This document shows positions 1 through 9,220 of a DNA stretch of 64,000 nucleotides, piece by piece. A model generated the notes under the pieces. That model saw only the letters and a list, made by a program, of their open reading frames with translations. It had not been told where the DNA came from and did no database searches. Origin of the DNA: Devosia aquimaris (GTDB taxonomy: Bacteria > Pseudomonadota > Alphaproteobacteria > Rhizobiales > Devosiaceae); the NCBI RefSeq assembly GCF_020169335.1, contig NZ_JAIEZN010000002.1, positions 124,001 through 188,000 on the forward strand. Reading direction: 5' to 3'. The stretch's first letter is position 1, and the number at the start of each line of letters is the position of its first letter. Both the position numbers and the translations under genes were made by a program.

Positions 1-245
1 AGCCCATCGGCAAACAGCGCCCCATCGGTGGTGGGAATGGGGACCGGCACGGTCATGCCATTCTGCGCCAGATGCACCATCAGCCCGGTTTCCCAAGCGA
101 GATCGTCGGCGCTGCGCTGCCCCAGCCGGCCGACGGCCAGCTGCCCGTTGACGCGCAGGCTCCACACATCATTGGCGACGCCGCCAGCAAGGCGCTCGAT
201 GCGCTCTGCATCGGCGCCCCAGCGGCTCAGCGCCTCCCAGCCCAT
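1..245 (-). CDS. Phosphotransferase-family (APH/homoserine-kinase-like) protein, N-terminal part
   Basis: About 81 residues are visible, from an ATG at 245 read leftwards; the gene continues beyond the window edge. The text begins MGWEALSRWGADAERI and includes LAGGVANDVWSLRVNG and a following AVGRLGQRS strand. That is the usual start of the aminoglycoside phosphotransferase/choline kinase fold, with a Gly-rich nucleotide loop followed by strand 2. The start codon lies 4 nt after the fumC stop, so the two are probably co-transcribed. The catalytic HGD loop lies outside the window, so activity and substrate cannot be judged. The family call is an inference from the N-terminus only. Confidence 0.55.
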   Translation of the reverse strand, partial: MGWEALSRWGADAERIERLAGGVANDVWSLRVNGQLAVGRLGQRSADDLAWETGLMVHLAQNGMTVPVPIPTTDGALFADG

Positions 246-249
246 GGCC

Positions 250-1650
250 TTACTTCTTGAGCTTGAGCGGCCCGACCATCTGCTCGGGCTTGACCTCGGC
301 GTCGAATTCTTCGCCGGTCAGCAGGCCCAGCGCGATGGCTTCCTCGCGCAGCGTGGTGCCGTTCTTGTGCGCCGTCTTGGCGATCTTGGCGGCATTGTCG
401 TAGCCGATTTTGCGGTTGAGCGCGGTCACCAGCATCAGCGACTTGTCGACCAGCTCCTTGATGCGCGCACGGTCGGGCTCGATGCCCACGGCGCAATTGT
501 CATTGAAGCTCTTGGCGGCATCGGCCAGCAGCCGCACCGACTGCAGGAAGTTGTAGGCGATGACCGGCTTGAACACGTTGAGCTCGAAATTGCCCTGGCT
601 GGCAGCAAAGCCGATGGCGGCGTCATTGCCCATCACCTGGGCGACGACCATGGTCATGGCTTCCGACTGGGTCGGATTGACCTTGCCCGGCATGATCGAG
701 GAGCCCGGCTCATTTTCCGGAATGGTGATCTCGCCCAGGCCCGAGCGGGGCCCCGAGGCCAGCCAGCGCACGTCATTGGCGATCTTCATGAAGGCCACGG
801 CCAGCTGCTTGAGGGCGCCCGATGTGCCCACAAAGGCATCGTGCCCGGCCAGGAGCGCAAACTTGTTGGGCCCGGTGACGAAATCATGCCCGGTGAGCCC
901 AGCAATTTCCTTGGCCACGGCCACGGCATAGTCGGGATGGGCATTGAGCCCGGTGCCGACGGCCGTGCCGCCCAGCGCCAATTCCTTGAGCTGGGGCAGC
1001 GTCGCCTTGATGGCGGAGACGGCATAGTCGATCTGCGCCACCCAGCCCGAGATTTCCTGGCCCAGCGTCAGGGGCGTGGCATCCTGCAGATGGGTGCGGC
1101 CGATCTTGACCACATCCATATAGGCTTCGGCCTTGGTAGCCAGCGTGTCGCGCAGCAGCGCCACGCGCTCGAACAGGTAATTCTCCAGCGCCTCGACGGC
1201 AGCGATATGCATGGCCGTAGGATAGGTGTCGTTGGACGACTGGCTCATGTTGACATGGTCATTGGGGTGCACGGGCTTTTTCGAGCCCATGGTGCCGCCG
1301 GCCATTTCGATGGCGCGGTTGGAGATCACCTCGTTGACATTCATGTTGGACTGCGTGCCCGAGCCGGTCTGCCAGACCACGAGCGGGAAATGGCCATCGA
1401 GCTTGCCGGCGATCACTTCGTCGGCTGCCGCCACGATCAGGTCGCGCGTGGCTTCGTCGAGCAGGCCCAGCTTGTGGTTGGCCAGCGCCGCGGCCTTCTT
1501 GAGCACGCCAAAGGCGGTGATGATTTCCTTGGGCATCTTTTCCCCGCCAATATCGAAATTGGCGAGACTGCGGGCCGTCTGCGCACCGTAGTACTTGTCG
1601 GCAGGCACGTTGATGGTGCCCATGGTGTCCGATTCAACGCGGGTCGTCAT
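250..1650 (-). CDS. fumC: Class II fumarate hydratase
   Basis: A 466-residue protein that reversibly hydrates fumarate to L-malate in the TCA cycle, in the cytoplasm. The length is normal for the oxygen-stable, iron-independent class II enzyme. The family signature [11 protein letters not shown], which holds the mobile catalytic serine loop, is present near residue 315. The substrate-site segments [12 protein letters not shown] and [16 protein letters not shown] are also intact. The N-terminus ([14 protein letters not shown]) matches the family, so the ATG at 1650 is accepted. A phosphotransferase-like gene starts 4 nt downstream. No frameshift or missing key residue was seen. Confidence 0.97.
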   Translation of the reverse strand: MTTRVESDTMGTINVPADKYYGAQTARSLANFDIGGEKMPKEIITAFGVLKKAAALANHKLGLLDEATRDLIVAAADEVIAGKLDGHFPLVVWQTGSGTQSNMNVNEVISNRAIEMAGGTMGSKKPVHPNDHVNMSQSSNDTYPTAMHIAAVEALENYLFERVALLRDTLATKAEAYMDVVKIGRTHLQDATPLTLGQEISGWVAQIDYAVSAIKATLPQLKELALGGTAVGTGLNAHPDYAVAVAKEIAGLTGHDFVTGPNKFALLAGHDAFVGTSGALKQLAVAFMKIANDVRWLASGPRSGLGEITIPENEPGSSIMPGKVNPTQSEAMTMVVAQVMGNDAAIGFAASQGNFELNVFKPVIAYNFLQSVRLLADAAKSFNDNCAVGIEPDRARIKELVDKSLMLVTALNRKIGYDNAAKIAKTAHKNGTTLREEAIALGLLTGEEFDAEVKPEQMVGPLKLKK

Positions 1651-1711
1651 GGCAGTCTCCGGGAAAAAACAGGCCGCCGGAACAGGCGGGCAGAACGAGG
1701 GGGCAAAGCAA

Positions 1712-1743
1712 AAGCGGCCGACCCTTCACAGGGTCGGCCGCTT
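1712..1743 (-). terminator. Rho-independent terminator after rpmF
   Basis: A perfect 13-bp inverted repeat (arms 1712-1724 and 1731-1743, 6-nt loop) lies 41 nt after the rpmF stop. On the minus strand a T-rich stretch follows (CTTTTGCTTTG). It separates rpmF from the fumC promoter region. Confidence 0.85.
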
Positions 1744-1783
1744 GCATATCAGAACGGAGCGCATCGCGCTGTCCGTCTTTCGA

Positions 1784-1963
1784 TTACTTCTTGGCCGCGA
1801 GGATCTGGCGACCGCGATACATGCCGGTCTTCAGGTCAACGTGGTGCGGGCGGCGCAGCTCACCCGAATCCTTGTCTTCGACATAGGAAGGGGCGGCAAG
1901 AGCGTCGGCCGAGCGGCGGAAGCCGCGCTTCATCGGCGAGGTCTTTCGTTTTGGCACTGCCAT
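1784..1963 (-). CDS. rpmF: 50S ribosomal protein L32
   Basis: A 59-residue protein beginning [18 protein letters not shown] and ending ILAAKK. The MAVPK(R/K)K(T/V)SP start and the following basic stretch are diagnostic of bacterial L32, a component of the large ribosomal subunit. The alphaproteobacterial form lacks the zinc-binding cysteines, and none are present here. It lies downstream of mtgA on the same strand, a common alphaproteobacterial arrangement, and is followed by a strong hairpin terminator. Confidence 0.95.
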   Translation of the reverse strand: MAVPKRKTSPMKRGFRRSADALAAPSYVEDKDSGELRRPHHVDLKTGMYRGRQILAAKK

Positions 1964-2121
1964 GGTCGGTACTCCGAATTCAATATCATTGCGCCGCCAG
2001 AGCGGCCCAGAGACTTAACTCTGTGGGGATTGGCGGTTCCTATAGAGCAAGTGCGGGGGCTTGGCTAGGGGGTTTGTGGAAGCCCGTTCGCCCGGTGCAT
2101 AAGCCCGCATTGCGGACCGGG

Positions 2122-2835
2122 CTAGAGCGCCAGACGCCCACCGCTGCCCACGCAGGCCGCACGCTCACCATATTCACCGACACGCTGCACGATGATGCCC
2201 GCGATCCGCTCCATGCCTGCCGAGGGACGCCCCGGCTGGCGCAGCAGCGGATTGGGCAGGGCGGTGACCAGCAGGCTGGCCTGGCGCCAGCTCAACCGGT
2301 CCGGCGTTATCCCAAAGGCGCGCTCGGCGCCGGCCGCCACGCCAAACTGCCCCTCGGGGCCCCATTCGGCAATATTGAGATAGATTTCCATGATCCGCCG
2401 CTTGGGCAGCACCAGATCGATATAGACGGCCAGCGGCACCTCAAGCGCCTTGCGCACCACGCTCTGCCCGTTCCAGAGGAACAGGTTGCGGGCCACCTGC
2501 ATGGTGATGGTGGAGGCCCCCCGGGCATCTTCACCGGCCAGATAGCGTTCGACCTCGTCGCGCAGCGCCGAGACATCGACGCCCCAGTGCCGACAGAACT
2601 GCCCGTCCTCGGAAAGGATCACACCGGCCTTGAGGCGATCCGAAATGCTGTTGATCTCCCGCCACTGCCGGTCCACCGGCCGCCCCGTGAGATAGCGCTC
2701 GAGCATGGGCACCGAGACCGGATCGACAAACAGATAGACCGGGGTGAGCACCAGCGGGATGGCCACCACAATGCCGAGCGCAATGCCGATTGCGCGCAGC
2801 AGGCGCCATATGCCCTTGGATTTTCGTCTTGCCAT
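2122..2835 (-). CDS. mtgA: Monofunctional biosynthetic peptidoglycan transglycosylase
   Basis: About 237 residues. One N-terminal membrane segment (about residues 10-32, IGIALGIVVAIPLVLTPVYL) anchors a GT51 transglycosylase domain in the periplasm, where it polymerises lipid II into glycan strands. GT51 motifs are present: the catalytic Glu in SEDGQFCRHWGVD, then GASTITMQVARNL, KRRIMEIYLN and EWG. There is no transpeptidase domain, so it is the monofunctional type. I chose the ATG at 2835 because AAGGGAAGG lies just upstream; an in-frame ATG at 2889 has no comparable site. It sits upstream of rpmF. Confidence 0.93.
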   Translation of the reverse strand: MARRKSKGIWRLLRAIGIALGIVVAIPLVLTPVYLFVDPVSVPMLERYLTGRPVDRQWREINSISDRLKAGVILSEDGQFCRHWGVDVSALRDEVERYLAGEDARGASTITMQVARNLFLWNGQSVVRKALEVPLAVYIDLVLPKRRIMEIYLNIAEWGPEGQFGVAAGAERAFGITPDRLSWRQASLLVTALPNPLLRQPGRPSAGMERIAGIIVQRVGEYGERAACVGSGGRLAL

Positions 2836-2947
2836 GCCTTCCCTTAGCCGAGCCGCCTGCGACATTCCACCCTGGGCCGGCATTGGCATCGAACACGTCT
2901 GGCGTCTGCATCTTGCCGCCCGGAATGGGACAGGCTAGCAACAAGCC

Positions 2948-3850
2948 ATGTATGACTTTGACGCCGAAATGGCCGCTTGTGCCAACACCGTAGAACGCGC
3001 CCTGGGCAACCGGCTGAGCGCTGCACGCCTGTCTGGCCCGGGTCCTGCTCCTGAGCGGCTGGTGGCCGCCATGCGCCATGGGAGCCTGGAGGGCGGCAAG
3101 CGCCTGCGCCCCCTGCTGGTGCGCCAGGCCGCAGCCATTTTCAACGTGCCGGCGGAACAGGCCCTGCAGGCCGGAATCGCCGTTGAAATGGTCCATTGCT
3201 ATTCGCTGATCCATGACGACCTGCCGGCCATGGATGATGACGATCTGCGGCGTGGTCGCCCCACCGTGCACAAGGCCTATGACGACGCCACCGCCATTCT
3301 GGCCGGCGACGCCCTTTTGACCCACGCCTTCGAACTGCTTGCCGAGCCGGACTGCCACCCCGACGCCGCCGTGCGCATTGCCCTGGTGACCGAACTGGTC
3401 AAGGGCGCCGGGCCGGGCGGCATGGTCGGCGGGCAGATGCGCGACATCGAGGGCGAACAGGGTGACCTGCAGCCAGCTGAGATTGCCACCATGCAGGCCA
3501 TGAAGACCGGCGCGCTGATCCGCGCCAGCGTGCGCATGGGTGCCATTCTGGGCGGCGCCGATGCGCGCGCCCTGGCCGTGCTGACCGCCTATGCCGAGGC
3601 GGCCGGTCGCGCTTTCCAACTGGCCGACGACATTCTGGACGTGACGGCCAGCGCCGAAAAGCTTGGCAAGGCAGCCGGCAAGGATGCGGCGCTCGGCAAG
3701 CAGACGCTGGTGGCCACGCTGGGCCTTGACGGCGCGCGCCAGAACCTGGCCGATACGGTGACGACAGCGCTGTCGGCGCTGCGCACATTCGGCCCCAAGG
3801 CAGATGGCCTGCGCGCCACTGCCCGCTACTTTGCCAGCCGGGAGCACTGA
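2948..3850 (+). CDS. ispA: Polyprenyl synthetase (farnesyl/geranyl diphosphate synthase)
   Basis: A 300-residue short-chain E-prenyl diphosphate synthase that condenses isopentenyl diphosphate with allylic diphosphates. The first Asp-rich motif is DDLPAMDDDDLRRGRP and the second is DDILD; both bind Mg-diphosphate. GGKRLRP near the N-terminus binds isopentenyl diphosphate. The insertion in the first Asp motif is typical of bacterial type II farnesyl synthases, which favours ispA over longer-chain enzymes. It is divergent from mtgA and 3 nt from the MOSC gene, so the two probably share a transcript. It feeds quinone and undecaprenyl lipid synthesis; ispG of the same isoprenoid route lies nearby. 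Confidence 0.9.
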   Translation: MYDFDAEMAACANTVERALGNRLSAARLSGPGPAPERLVAAMRHGSLEGGKRLRPLLVRQAAAIFNVPAEQALQAGIAVEMVHCYSLIHDDLPAMDDDDLRRGRPTVHKAYDDATAILAGDALLTHAFELLAEPDCHPDAAVRIALVTELVKGAGPGGMVGGQMRDIEGEQGDLQPAEIATMQAMKTGALIRASVRMGAILGGADARALAVLTAYAEAAGRAFQLADDILDVTASAEKLGKAAGKDAALGKQTLVATLGLDGARQNLADTVTTALSALRTFGPKADGLRATARYFASREH

Positions 3851-3853
3851 GCC

Positions 3854-4483
3854 ATGGCCATAGTGTCGAGCGTTAACGTCGGTCAGCCGCGCCCCATTCC
3901 CGGCAAGGCGGCCATGACAGGCATCTACAAGCAGCCGATGGAGGCCGATGTGCAGGTCTCGCGCGAGGGGCTGGAGGGCGATGCCGTGCTGGATCGCCGC
4001 CATCACGGCGGCCGCGACCAGGCGGTCTATGTCTATTCCGCCGATGACTACAAATGGTGGTCGGGCGAACTGGGCGAGACGCTTGCCCCCGGAACCTTTG
4101 GTGACAACCTCACCATCGCCGGGGTGGAGGGCATTGCCGTGTCCCCCGGCGATCGCTTCGAGATCGGCGATGTGATCCTGGAGGTCACCTCCCACCGCAC
4201 CCCCTGCAATGTGCTGGCGGCGCGCATGGGCGACAAGGGTTTCGTCAAGCGCTTCCACCAGGCCGGGCGCCCCGGCGCCTATTGCCGGGTGATCGAGGAA
4301 GGCACGTTGCGCGCCGGCCAGCCGGTGCTGTTCACCCCCTTTGATGGCGAGCGCGTCAGCGTGCGCGACCTGATGGCGCTGGAGCGGGAGGACAACCCCG
4401 AGACCATGCGCCGCGCGCTCAAGGCGCCCGTGCATCACAAGATGCGCAGCGAATATGAAGACAAACTGGCCCGACTGTTCTGA
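3854..4483 (+). CDS. MOSC domain-containing protein (YiiM-like)
   Basis: A 209-residue protein with a MOSC domain over most of its length. Diagnostic text is RRHHGGRDQAVYVYS, FGDNLTI, the conserved cysteine in SHRTPCNVL, and GRPGAYCRV. MOSC proteins use the conserved Cys in molybdenum cofactor or sulfur-carrier reactions. YiiM-type members reduce N-hydroxylated substrates such as 6-hydroxylaminopurine. Assignment to that role here is inference from domain type. It follows ispA by 3 nt and precedes a YbaK-type gene by 9 nt, suggesting one operon. Confidence 0.85.
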   Translation: MAIVSSVNVGQPRPIPGKAAMTGIYKQPMEADVQVSREGLEGDAVLDRRHHGGRDQAVYVYSADDYKWWSGELGETLAPGTFGDNLTIAGVEGIAVSPGDRFEIGDVILEVTSHRTPCNVLAARMGDKGFVKRFHQAGRPGAYCRVIEEGTLRAGQPVLFTPFDGERVSVRDLMALEREDNPETMRRALKAPVHHKMRSEYEDKLARLF

Positions 4484-4492
4484 AAGCCCGCC

Positions 4493-4960
4493 ATGAGCCT
4501 CCAATCTGTTACAGCCGACCTGGCCACGCGCGCCCCTGACCTCAAGGTCGAAGTCACCGAGCTTTCGACAGCCACGGTGCAATTGGCCGCCCAGGTGCAT
4601 GGTGTCGAGCCCGGCCAGATCGCCAAGACGCTCTGCATCCGCGTCCGCGACGAAGTGGTTTTGCTGGTGACGCGCGGCGATGCCCGGCTGGACAACCAGA
4701 AGGCCAAGGCCGCGTTCGGGGGGCGCCCACGCATGCTGGGCGCCGAGGAGGTCGAGCAATTGACCAGCCATCCGGTCGGCGGCGTATGCCCCTTTGGCCT
4801 GCCCGGACCGCTGCCGATCTATCTCGACAGCTCGCTAAAGGTCTATGACGTCGTCATTCCTGCCGGCGGGCACACCCATGCATCAGTCCGCCTCGACCTC
4901 GCCCGGCTGGCCGATCTCTGTGGCAATGCCTGGGTCGATGCCTGCGTGCCACCCGGCTGA
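4493..4960 (+). CDS. YbaK/EbsC-family aminoacyl-tRNA deacylase
   Basis: A 155-residue single-domain member of the YbaK/ProXp editing family, which hydrolyses mischarged tRNAs such as Cys- or Ala-tRNA(Pro) in trans. The evidence is the fold signature: KTLCIRV, VVLLVTRGDARLDNQKAKAAFG with its conserved Lys, then VGGVCPFGLPGPLPIYLD and the closing AGGHTHASVRLD. It is not fused to a synthetase. The substrate cannot be read from the sequence. It is probably co-transcribed with the MOSC gene 9 nt upstream. Confidence 0.85.
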   Translation: MSLQSVTADLATRAPDLKVEVTELSTATVQLAAQVHGVEPGQIAKTLCIRVRDEVVLLVTRGDARLDNQKAKAAFGGRPRMLGAEEVEQLTSHPVGGVCPFGLPGPLPIYLDSSLKVYDVVIPAGGHTHASVRLDLARLADLCGNAWVDACVPPG

Positions 4961-5008
4961 TCGTATTTACCCCTTTGAAATTGCAAGGCTCTATAGTGGA
5001 GCCAGGGT

Positions 5009-6223
5009 GTGCCATCAGCCACCTTGGGGGACAATACCAGCTTGTTAGCATCCAACCCGAACAGTCCGGCGCCAGCGCGAGCCACCAGCGAAGACGCCTA
5101 TGAGCGCCAATTCGCCAAGGGCTTTGCGACCTTGCGCTTCGAGCCCGAGCTGGAAGCGCAGTATCGACTGGCGCTCGCCGAAGAACAGCGCCCGGCCGCC
5201 ATGGTCTGCGCCGCCGCCACGCTCCTGGTCTGGGCACTGTTTGCCGGCTATGATTTTGTCCGCCTCGACGTGCTGCGCAATGGCATCCATAGCTGGGACC
5301 TGTGGTTCCTGCTGATCGGCCGCTCCGGCACGCTTGCCATCGCGATGATCCTGATTGTGACTCCGCTTCGGCGCTGGCTGCCTTTGAGCAGGCTGGCGGT
5401 CATCGTCTATTGCATGGTCGCCATCGTCGCCTCGACCAATGCCATCATCTACAAGTCGCACGGCATTGCTTCGGCAGACGCTGCGCTGGTCGTCGTCGTC
5501 ATGGGTGCCTTTTTACCTTTGGGCATGGTGGTTTCCCATGCGCTGATTGTGTCACTCACCCCGGTGGTTGCTGCGGCCATTGCCGGCATCCTGCTGCTCA
5601 ACGACATCACCGGTCGCGGCCATTTCGGGCTCGTCTTCGTGCTGGCCATGGCTGTGCCGGTCGGCGGCATTGGCGGCTATATGCGCGAACTGGCGCATCG
5701 CCGGCAGTTCCTGCTCACCGGCATGCTGGCGCGACAGGCCCAGTTCGACCCGTTGACCGACCTGGCCAACCGCCGCCTGTTCCAGCGCCACGCCACGGCG
5801 GCCCTGGCGCACGCGGCCCGCACCGACGAACCGGTGCTGCTGGCCATGATCGACATCGACCACTTCAAGATGTTCAACGACAAGCACGGCCACGCCGCGG
5901 GCGACGAGGCCCTGTGCGCAGTGGCCGATGCCATGCGCAACCTGGCCCGCCGGCCCATGGACATGGCGACCCGCCTGGGTGGCGAGGAATTCGCCCTGCT
6001 GCTTTATGGCACCAACATGGAACGGGCCCGGCCCGTGCTCGAGGCGCTGCGCCAACGGGTGCTCGAAACCACCAGACCCAGGCCGCAGGACAAGGGCGTG
6101 ACCATCAGCATCGGGGTGACCGAACCCCTGCCGGGGGAAGACCTGATGGCCGTCTATCGTCGCGCCGACGAACTGCTCTATGCCAGCAAGACCAATGGCC
6201 GCGATCGCATCACCGAGGGCTGA
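5009..6223 (+). CDS. Membrane-bound diguanylate cyclase (GGDEF)
   Basis: About 404 residues. After a roughly 60-residue cytoplasmic head come about six hydrophobic segments (residues about 65-225), then a C-terminal GGDEF domain from about residue 240 (FDPLTDLANRRLF). The active-site loop reads GGEEF, a functional variant of GGDEF, so synthesis of cyclic di-GMP from GTP is expected. DIDHFKMFNDKHGHAAGDEAL holds the metal and guanine ligands. No clear RxxD inhibitory site precedes GGEEF. The start is a GTG preceded by GGAG; a TTG at 5042 with GGGGG upstream is an alternative. The membrane segments do not match a sensor family I can name. Confidence 0.9.
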   Translation: MPSATLGDNTSLLASNPNSPAPARATSEDAYERQFAKGFATLRFEPELEAQYRLALAEEQRPAAMVCAAATLLVWALFAGYDFVRLDVLRNGIHSWDLWFLLIGRSGTLAIAMILIVTPLRRWLPLSRLAVIVYCMVAIVASTNAIIYKSHGIASADAALVVVVMGAFLPLGMVVSHALIVSLTPVVAAAIAGILLLNDITGRGHFGLVFVLAMAVPVGGIGGYMRELAHRRQFLLTGMLARQAQFDPLTDLANRRLFQRHATAALAHAARTDEPVLLAMIDIDHFKMFNDKHGHAAGDEALCAVADAMRNLARRPMDMATRLGGEEFALLLYGTNMERARPVLEALRQRVLETTRPRPQDKGVTISIGVTEPLPGEDLMAVYRRADELLYASKTNGRDRITEG

Positions 6224-6229
6224 GCGACA

Positions 6230-7468
6230 CTATTGTGCGGCCTGGCGGGCGCCGCCAAATTTCTTCTCGATATAGTCGGCCACCATCACCTTGAACTGAT
6301 CGGCCACATCGGCACCGCGCAGCGTGGCGACCTTCTGCCCATCCACGAACACCGGCGCGGCGGGCGTTTCGCCCGTTCCCGGCAGCGAAATGCCGATATT
6401 GGCATGCTTGGATTCGCCCGGACCGTTGACGATGCAACCCATCACGGCCACCGACAGCGTCTCGACACCGGGATAGCGCTCCTTCCACTCGGGCATCGAG
6501 CTCGACAGATGCGCCTCGATGTCCTTGGCCAGCGTCTGGAATGTCGTTGATGTGGTCCGCCCGCAGCCCGGGCAGGCCGCCACCACCGGCACGAACTGGC
6601 GGAAGCCCATGGTCTGCAGCAGCTCCTGCGCCACCTTGACCTCGGTGGTGCGGTCGCCGCCCGGCTCGGGCGTCAGCGAGATGCGGATGGTGTCGCCAAT
6701 GCCCTGCTGCAGCAGGATGCCCAGCGCCGCCGACGACGCCACCACGCCCTTGGTGCCCATGCCGGCCTCGGTGAGCCCCAGGTGCAGCGCATAATCGCAG
6801 CGCGCCGCCAGATCCTGATAGACCGCGATCAGGTGCTGCACATCGCTGACCTTGGTGGACAAGATGATCTTGTCGCGCCCCAGCCCGATCTCCTCGGCGC
6901 GCTGGGCGCTGAGCAGCGCCGACTGGATGATCGCCTCGCGCTGCACGGCTGCCGCGCCGAGCGGCGAGCCGGCGGCGGCATTCTCGTCCATCAATTTGGT
7001 CAGCAGCTCTTCATCGAGCGAGCCCCAGTTGACCCCGATGCGCACCGGCTTGTCATATTTCAGCGCCAGCTCGATCAGCGTCGAGAACTGCGTGTCGCGC
7101 TTGGCCTTGAAGCCCACATTGCCCGGATTGATGCGATATTTGGCCAGCGCCTCGGCACAGGCCGGATGATCGGTGAGCAGCTTGTGGCCGATATAGTGGA
7201 AATCGCCCACCAGCGGTACGTCATAGCCCAGCACCGCCAGCCGGTCGCGAATGACCGGCACAGCCGCCGCGCTTTCATCCCGATCCACGGTGATGCGGAC
7301 AATCTCCGAGCCGGCCCGGGCCAGCTGCATCACCTGGCGCACCGTCGCATCGATGTCGGCAGTGTCGGTATTGGTCATGGACTGCACGACAATGGGCGCG
7401 CCGCCGCCCACCATGACGCCGCCAACATTGACCCCAACCGATTGCCTGCGCGTCTGCGGACCAGCCAT
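6230..7468 (-). CDS. ispG: 4-hydroxy-3-methylbut-2-en-1-yl diphosphate synthase (flavodoxin)
   Basis: A 412-residue IspG/GcpE that converts 2-C-methyl-D-erythritol 2,4-cyclodiphosphate to HMBPP in the non-mevalonate pathway, using a [4Fe-4S] cluster. The cluster cysteines are seen in ACPGCGRT and [14 protein letters not shown]. The N-terminus [16 protein letters not shown] and INPGNVG are family hallmarks. It lacks the large insert found in plant and chlamydial forms. It is convergent with the diguanylate cyclase gene, with 6 nt between the stops. Together with ispA it shows isoprenoid supply through the MEP route. Confidence 0.97.
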   Translation of the reverse strand: MAGPQTRRQSVGVNVGGVMVGGGAPIVVQSMTNTDTADIDATVRQVMQLARAGSEIVRITVDRDESAAAVPVIRDRLAVLGYDVPLVGDFHYIGHKLLTDHPACAEALAKYRINPGNVGFKAKRDTQFSTLIELALKYDKPVRIGVNWGSLDEELLTKLMDENAAAGSPLGAAAVQREAIIQSALLSAQRAEEIGLGRDKIILSTKVSDVQHLIAVYQDLAARCDYALHLGLTEAGMGTKGVVASSAALGILLQQGIGDTIRISLTPEPGGDRTTEVKVAQELLQTMGFRQFVPVVAACPGCGRTTSTTFQTLAKDIEAHLSSSMPEWKERYPGVETLSVAVMGCIVNGPGESKHANIGISLPGTGETPAAPVFVDGQKVATLRGADVADQFKVMVADYIEKKFGGARQAAQ

Positions 7469-7594
7469 GAAACACCTCGAATACCTGACCGGAGAGATAG
7501 GCCTGCAGCCCTATCAGCGCAATGCTTCTCGATTATGTCGGTCTGGCATCGCCCGCGCACTCGTGTAGCATCCACCCGATCGAGGAGGATTGTG

Positions 7595-7804
7595 ATGAGT
7601 TTTGCCGCCTATATGGCCAATATCGAAAAACAGACCGGCGTGACGCCCGACGAATTCGTGCGCCTGGCCATCGAAAGAGGCCTGACGGCGCCGGGCGCCA
7701 AAGCCACCCCGATCACTGACTGGCTCAAGGCCGAATACGGCCTGGGCCACGGCCATGCCATGGCCATCGTCAAACTGCTGCGCGACCGGGGCGTCCTGGC
7801 ATGA
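7595..7804 (+). CDS. DUF4287 domain protein
   Basis: A 69-residue cytoplasmic protein (SFAAYMANIEKQTG... to LRDRGVLA) that fits the DUF4287 pattern: an N-terminal YxxNIE(K)xTG, TPxxW(L)Kxxx(G)LGHGHAM, then a closing helix. The start follows CGAGGAGGATTGTG, a strong ribosome site. Its stop codon overlaps the ATG of the GH43 gene by 4 nt (ATGA), so translation is coupled. The function is unknown in the family; the link to a glycosidase looks accidental. Confidence 0.8.
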   Translation: MSFAAYMANIEKQTGVTPDEFVRLAIERGLTAPGAKATPITDWLKAEYGLGHGHAMAIVKLLRDRGVLA

Positions 7805-8772
7805 GACGCATCCTGACCATCCTGACCCTGTCGCTGGCGCCCGCCTCTGCTTACGCAGAAGCCCTGGGCGGCAATATCTATATTCACGATCCATCCATCG
7901 CCGTGCTCGACACCGGCATGGTCTCGTTTGCGACCGGCGTCGAGCGCGCGCCGGATGGCGGCATGCCGCGCACCAAGACCTCGCCCGATGGCATCACCTG
8001 GCAGGAAGCCGGCGCCCTGCCCGGCGGCATGCCGAAATGGGTGACGACCGAGCTGGGCTTTACCCCGCGCAATGTGTGGGCCCCGTCCGTCTTCGCCAAG
8101 GACGGCACGCACTATCTCTATTATTCGGTCTCGAGCTTTGGCCACAACGACAGCGCCATCGGCCTGATGACCAATGCCGCGCTCGATCCGGCCGACCCGA
8201 CCCAGGGTTGGGTCGACCAGGGCATGGTCATTCGCTCGCACGAGGGCGAGGATTTCAACGCCATCGACCCGTTCCGCATTGATGTCGGCGACAAGGCCTA
8301 TCTGAGCTTTGGCTCGTTCTGGGATGGCATCCGCCAGGTGGAGCTTGACCCGGCAACCGGCATGCTGCTGGACGGCGCCCAACCCATGCCCATAGCCTCG
8401 CGCGGCGGCGGCGCCATCGAGGCTCCGGCCATCCTCGAACACGACGGCCAATTCTATCTCTTCGTGTCCTTCGACAGCTGCTGCCGCGGGCGCCTATCCA
8501 CCTATCGGATCATGGTGGGCCGGGCAGACACGGTCACCGGCCCCTATGTGGATGCCACGGGCAAGCCCATGCTGGATGGCGGCGGCACTGAACTGCTGGC
8601 GACCAAGGGCCGCATGATAGGCCCCGGTGGCCAGGAGGTCTTCGAGCGCGACGGCGCGCCCTGGCTGGCGTTTCATTTTTATGATGACGATGACGGTGGC
8701 CGCCCCAAGCTGGAGCTGGCGCCCATCGGCTGGACGGATGACGGCTGGCCGACACTGCCGGCGCTCGATTGA
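7801..8772 (+). CDS. Glycoside hydrolase family 43 (arabinanase-like), secreted
   Basis: A 323-residue protein with a Sec signal peptide (RRILTILTLSLAPASAYA, cleavage near residue 19) and a five-bladed propeller typical of GH43. The catalytic triad is visible: the base Asp30 in IHDPSI, the pKa-modulating Asp156 in AIDPF and the acid Glu207 in AIEAPAI. The blade texts NVWAPSV and LYYSVSSFG agree with endo-1,5-alpha-L-arabinanases. It would cleave arabinan-type side chains outside the cytoplasm. No transporter or other sugar genes are adjacent. The exact substrate is inferred from subfamily appearance only. Confidence 0.85.
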   Translation: MRRILTILTLSLAPASAYAEALGGNIYIHDPSIAVLDTGMVSFATGVERAPDGGMPRTKTSPDGITWQEAGALPGGMPKWVTTELGFTPRNVWAPSVFAKDGTHYLYYSVSSFGHNDSAIGLMTNAALDPADPTQGWVDQGMVIRSHEGEDFNAIDPFRIDVGDKAYLSFGSFWDGIRQVELDPATGMLLDGAQPMPIASRGGGAIEAPAILEHDGQFYLFVSFDSCCRGRLSTYRIMVGRADTVTGPYVDATGKPMLDGGGTELLATKGRMIGPGGQEVFERDGAPWLAFHFYDDDDGGRPKLELAPIGWTDDGWPTLPALD

Positions 8773-8819
8773 TGGCGCGGAGCTCTTGAACCGGCGCGCG
8801 CCGGACCCATTTATGGATC

Positions 8820-9143
8820 ATGATCAACTCGCTCATTCCCCGCGTCATTCTGTTCCGCAAGGAAGTCGTTCAGCTCTGGCACGCGTTTTTCGCGCCGCAG
8901 ACGCCGCTTTACCTCAAGATCGCGACCGTGCTGACCGCGCTCTACCTGGTGAGTCCGTTCGACATCATCCCCGATGTGATTCCCTTCATCGGCTGGGTTG
9001 ACGATATCGTGCTGGTGCCGCTGATGGTCAGCTGGATTGTATCCCGCCTGCCCGTGCCGGTGCGCGCCGACCACCGCGAGCGCAACGATCGCGGCCCCAA
9101 TCGAGGCGGCCCCACCATTGATGGCCGTGCCCGCCGGCTCTAG
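8820..9143 (+). CDS. YkvA family (DUF1232) protein
   Basis: A 107-residue protein with the DUF1232 core YLKIATVLTALYLVSPFDIIPD and FIGWVDDIVLVPL, which forms a membrane-associated helical hairpin. The family is widespread but has no settled function. The C-terminal 35 residues are basic and Gly/Asn-rich, probably disordered. A hairpin terminator follows at 9168, closing the DUF4287-GH43-YkvA group. Confidence 0.88.
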   Translation: MINSLIPRVILFRKEVVQLWHAFFAPQTPLYLKIATVLTALYLVSPFDIIPDVIPFIGWVDDIVLVPLMVSWIVSRLPVPVRADHRERNDRGPNRGGPTIDGRARRL

Positions 9144-9167
9144 CCGGAAGCGACCCCGACAATGACC

Positions 9168-9194
9168 AAGGCCCGGATCGCTCCGGGCCTTTTA
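9168..9194 (+). terminator. Rho-independent terminator after the YkvA gene
   Basis: A perfect 10-bp stem (9168-9177 with 9182-9191, TCGC loop) is followed by a short T tract. It lies 25 nt after the stop at 9143. It may also stop minus-strand transcripts running through the toxin-antitoxin pair. Confidence 0.8.
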
Positions 9195-9220
9195 CTTCGA
9201 TGCCAGAGCGGCGCGGCAAG

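Noticed and set aside
28..2847. Very long plus-strand open frame (over 900 codons)
   Set aside because: It is antisense to fumC, rpmF and mtgA, has no domain features and arises from high GC content.
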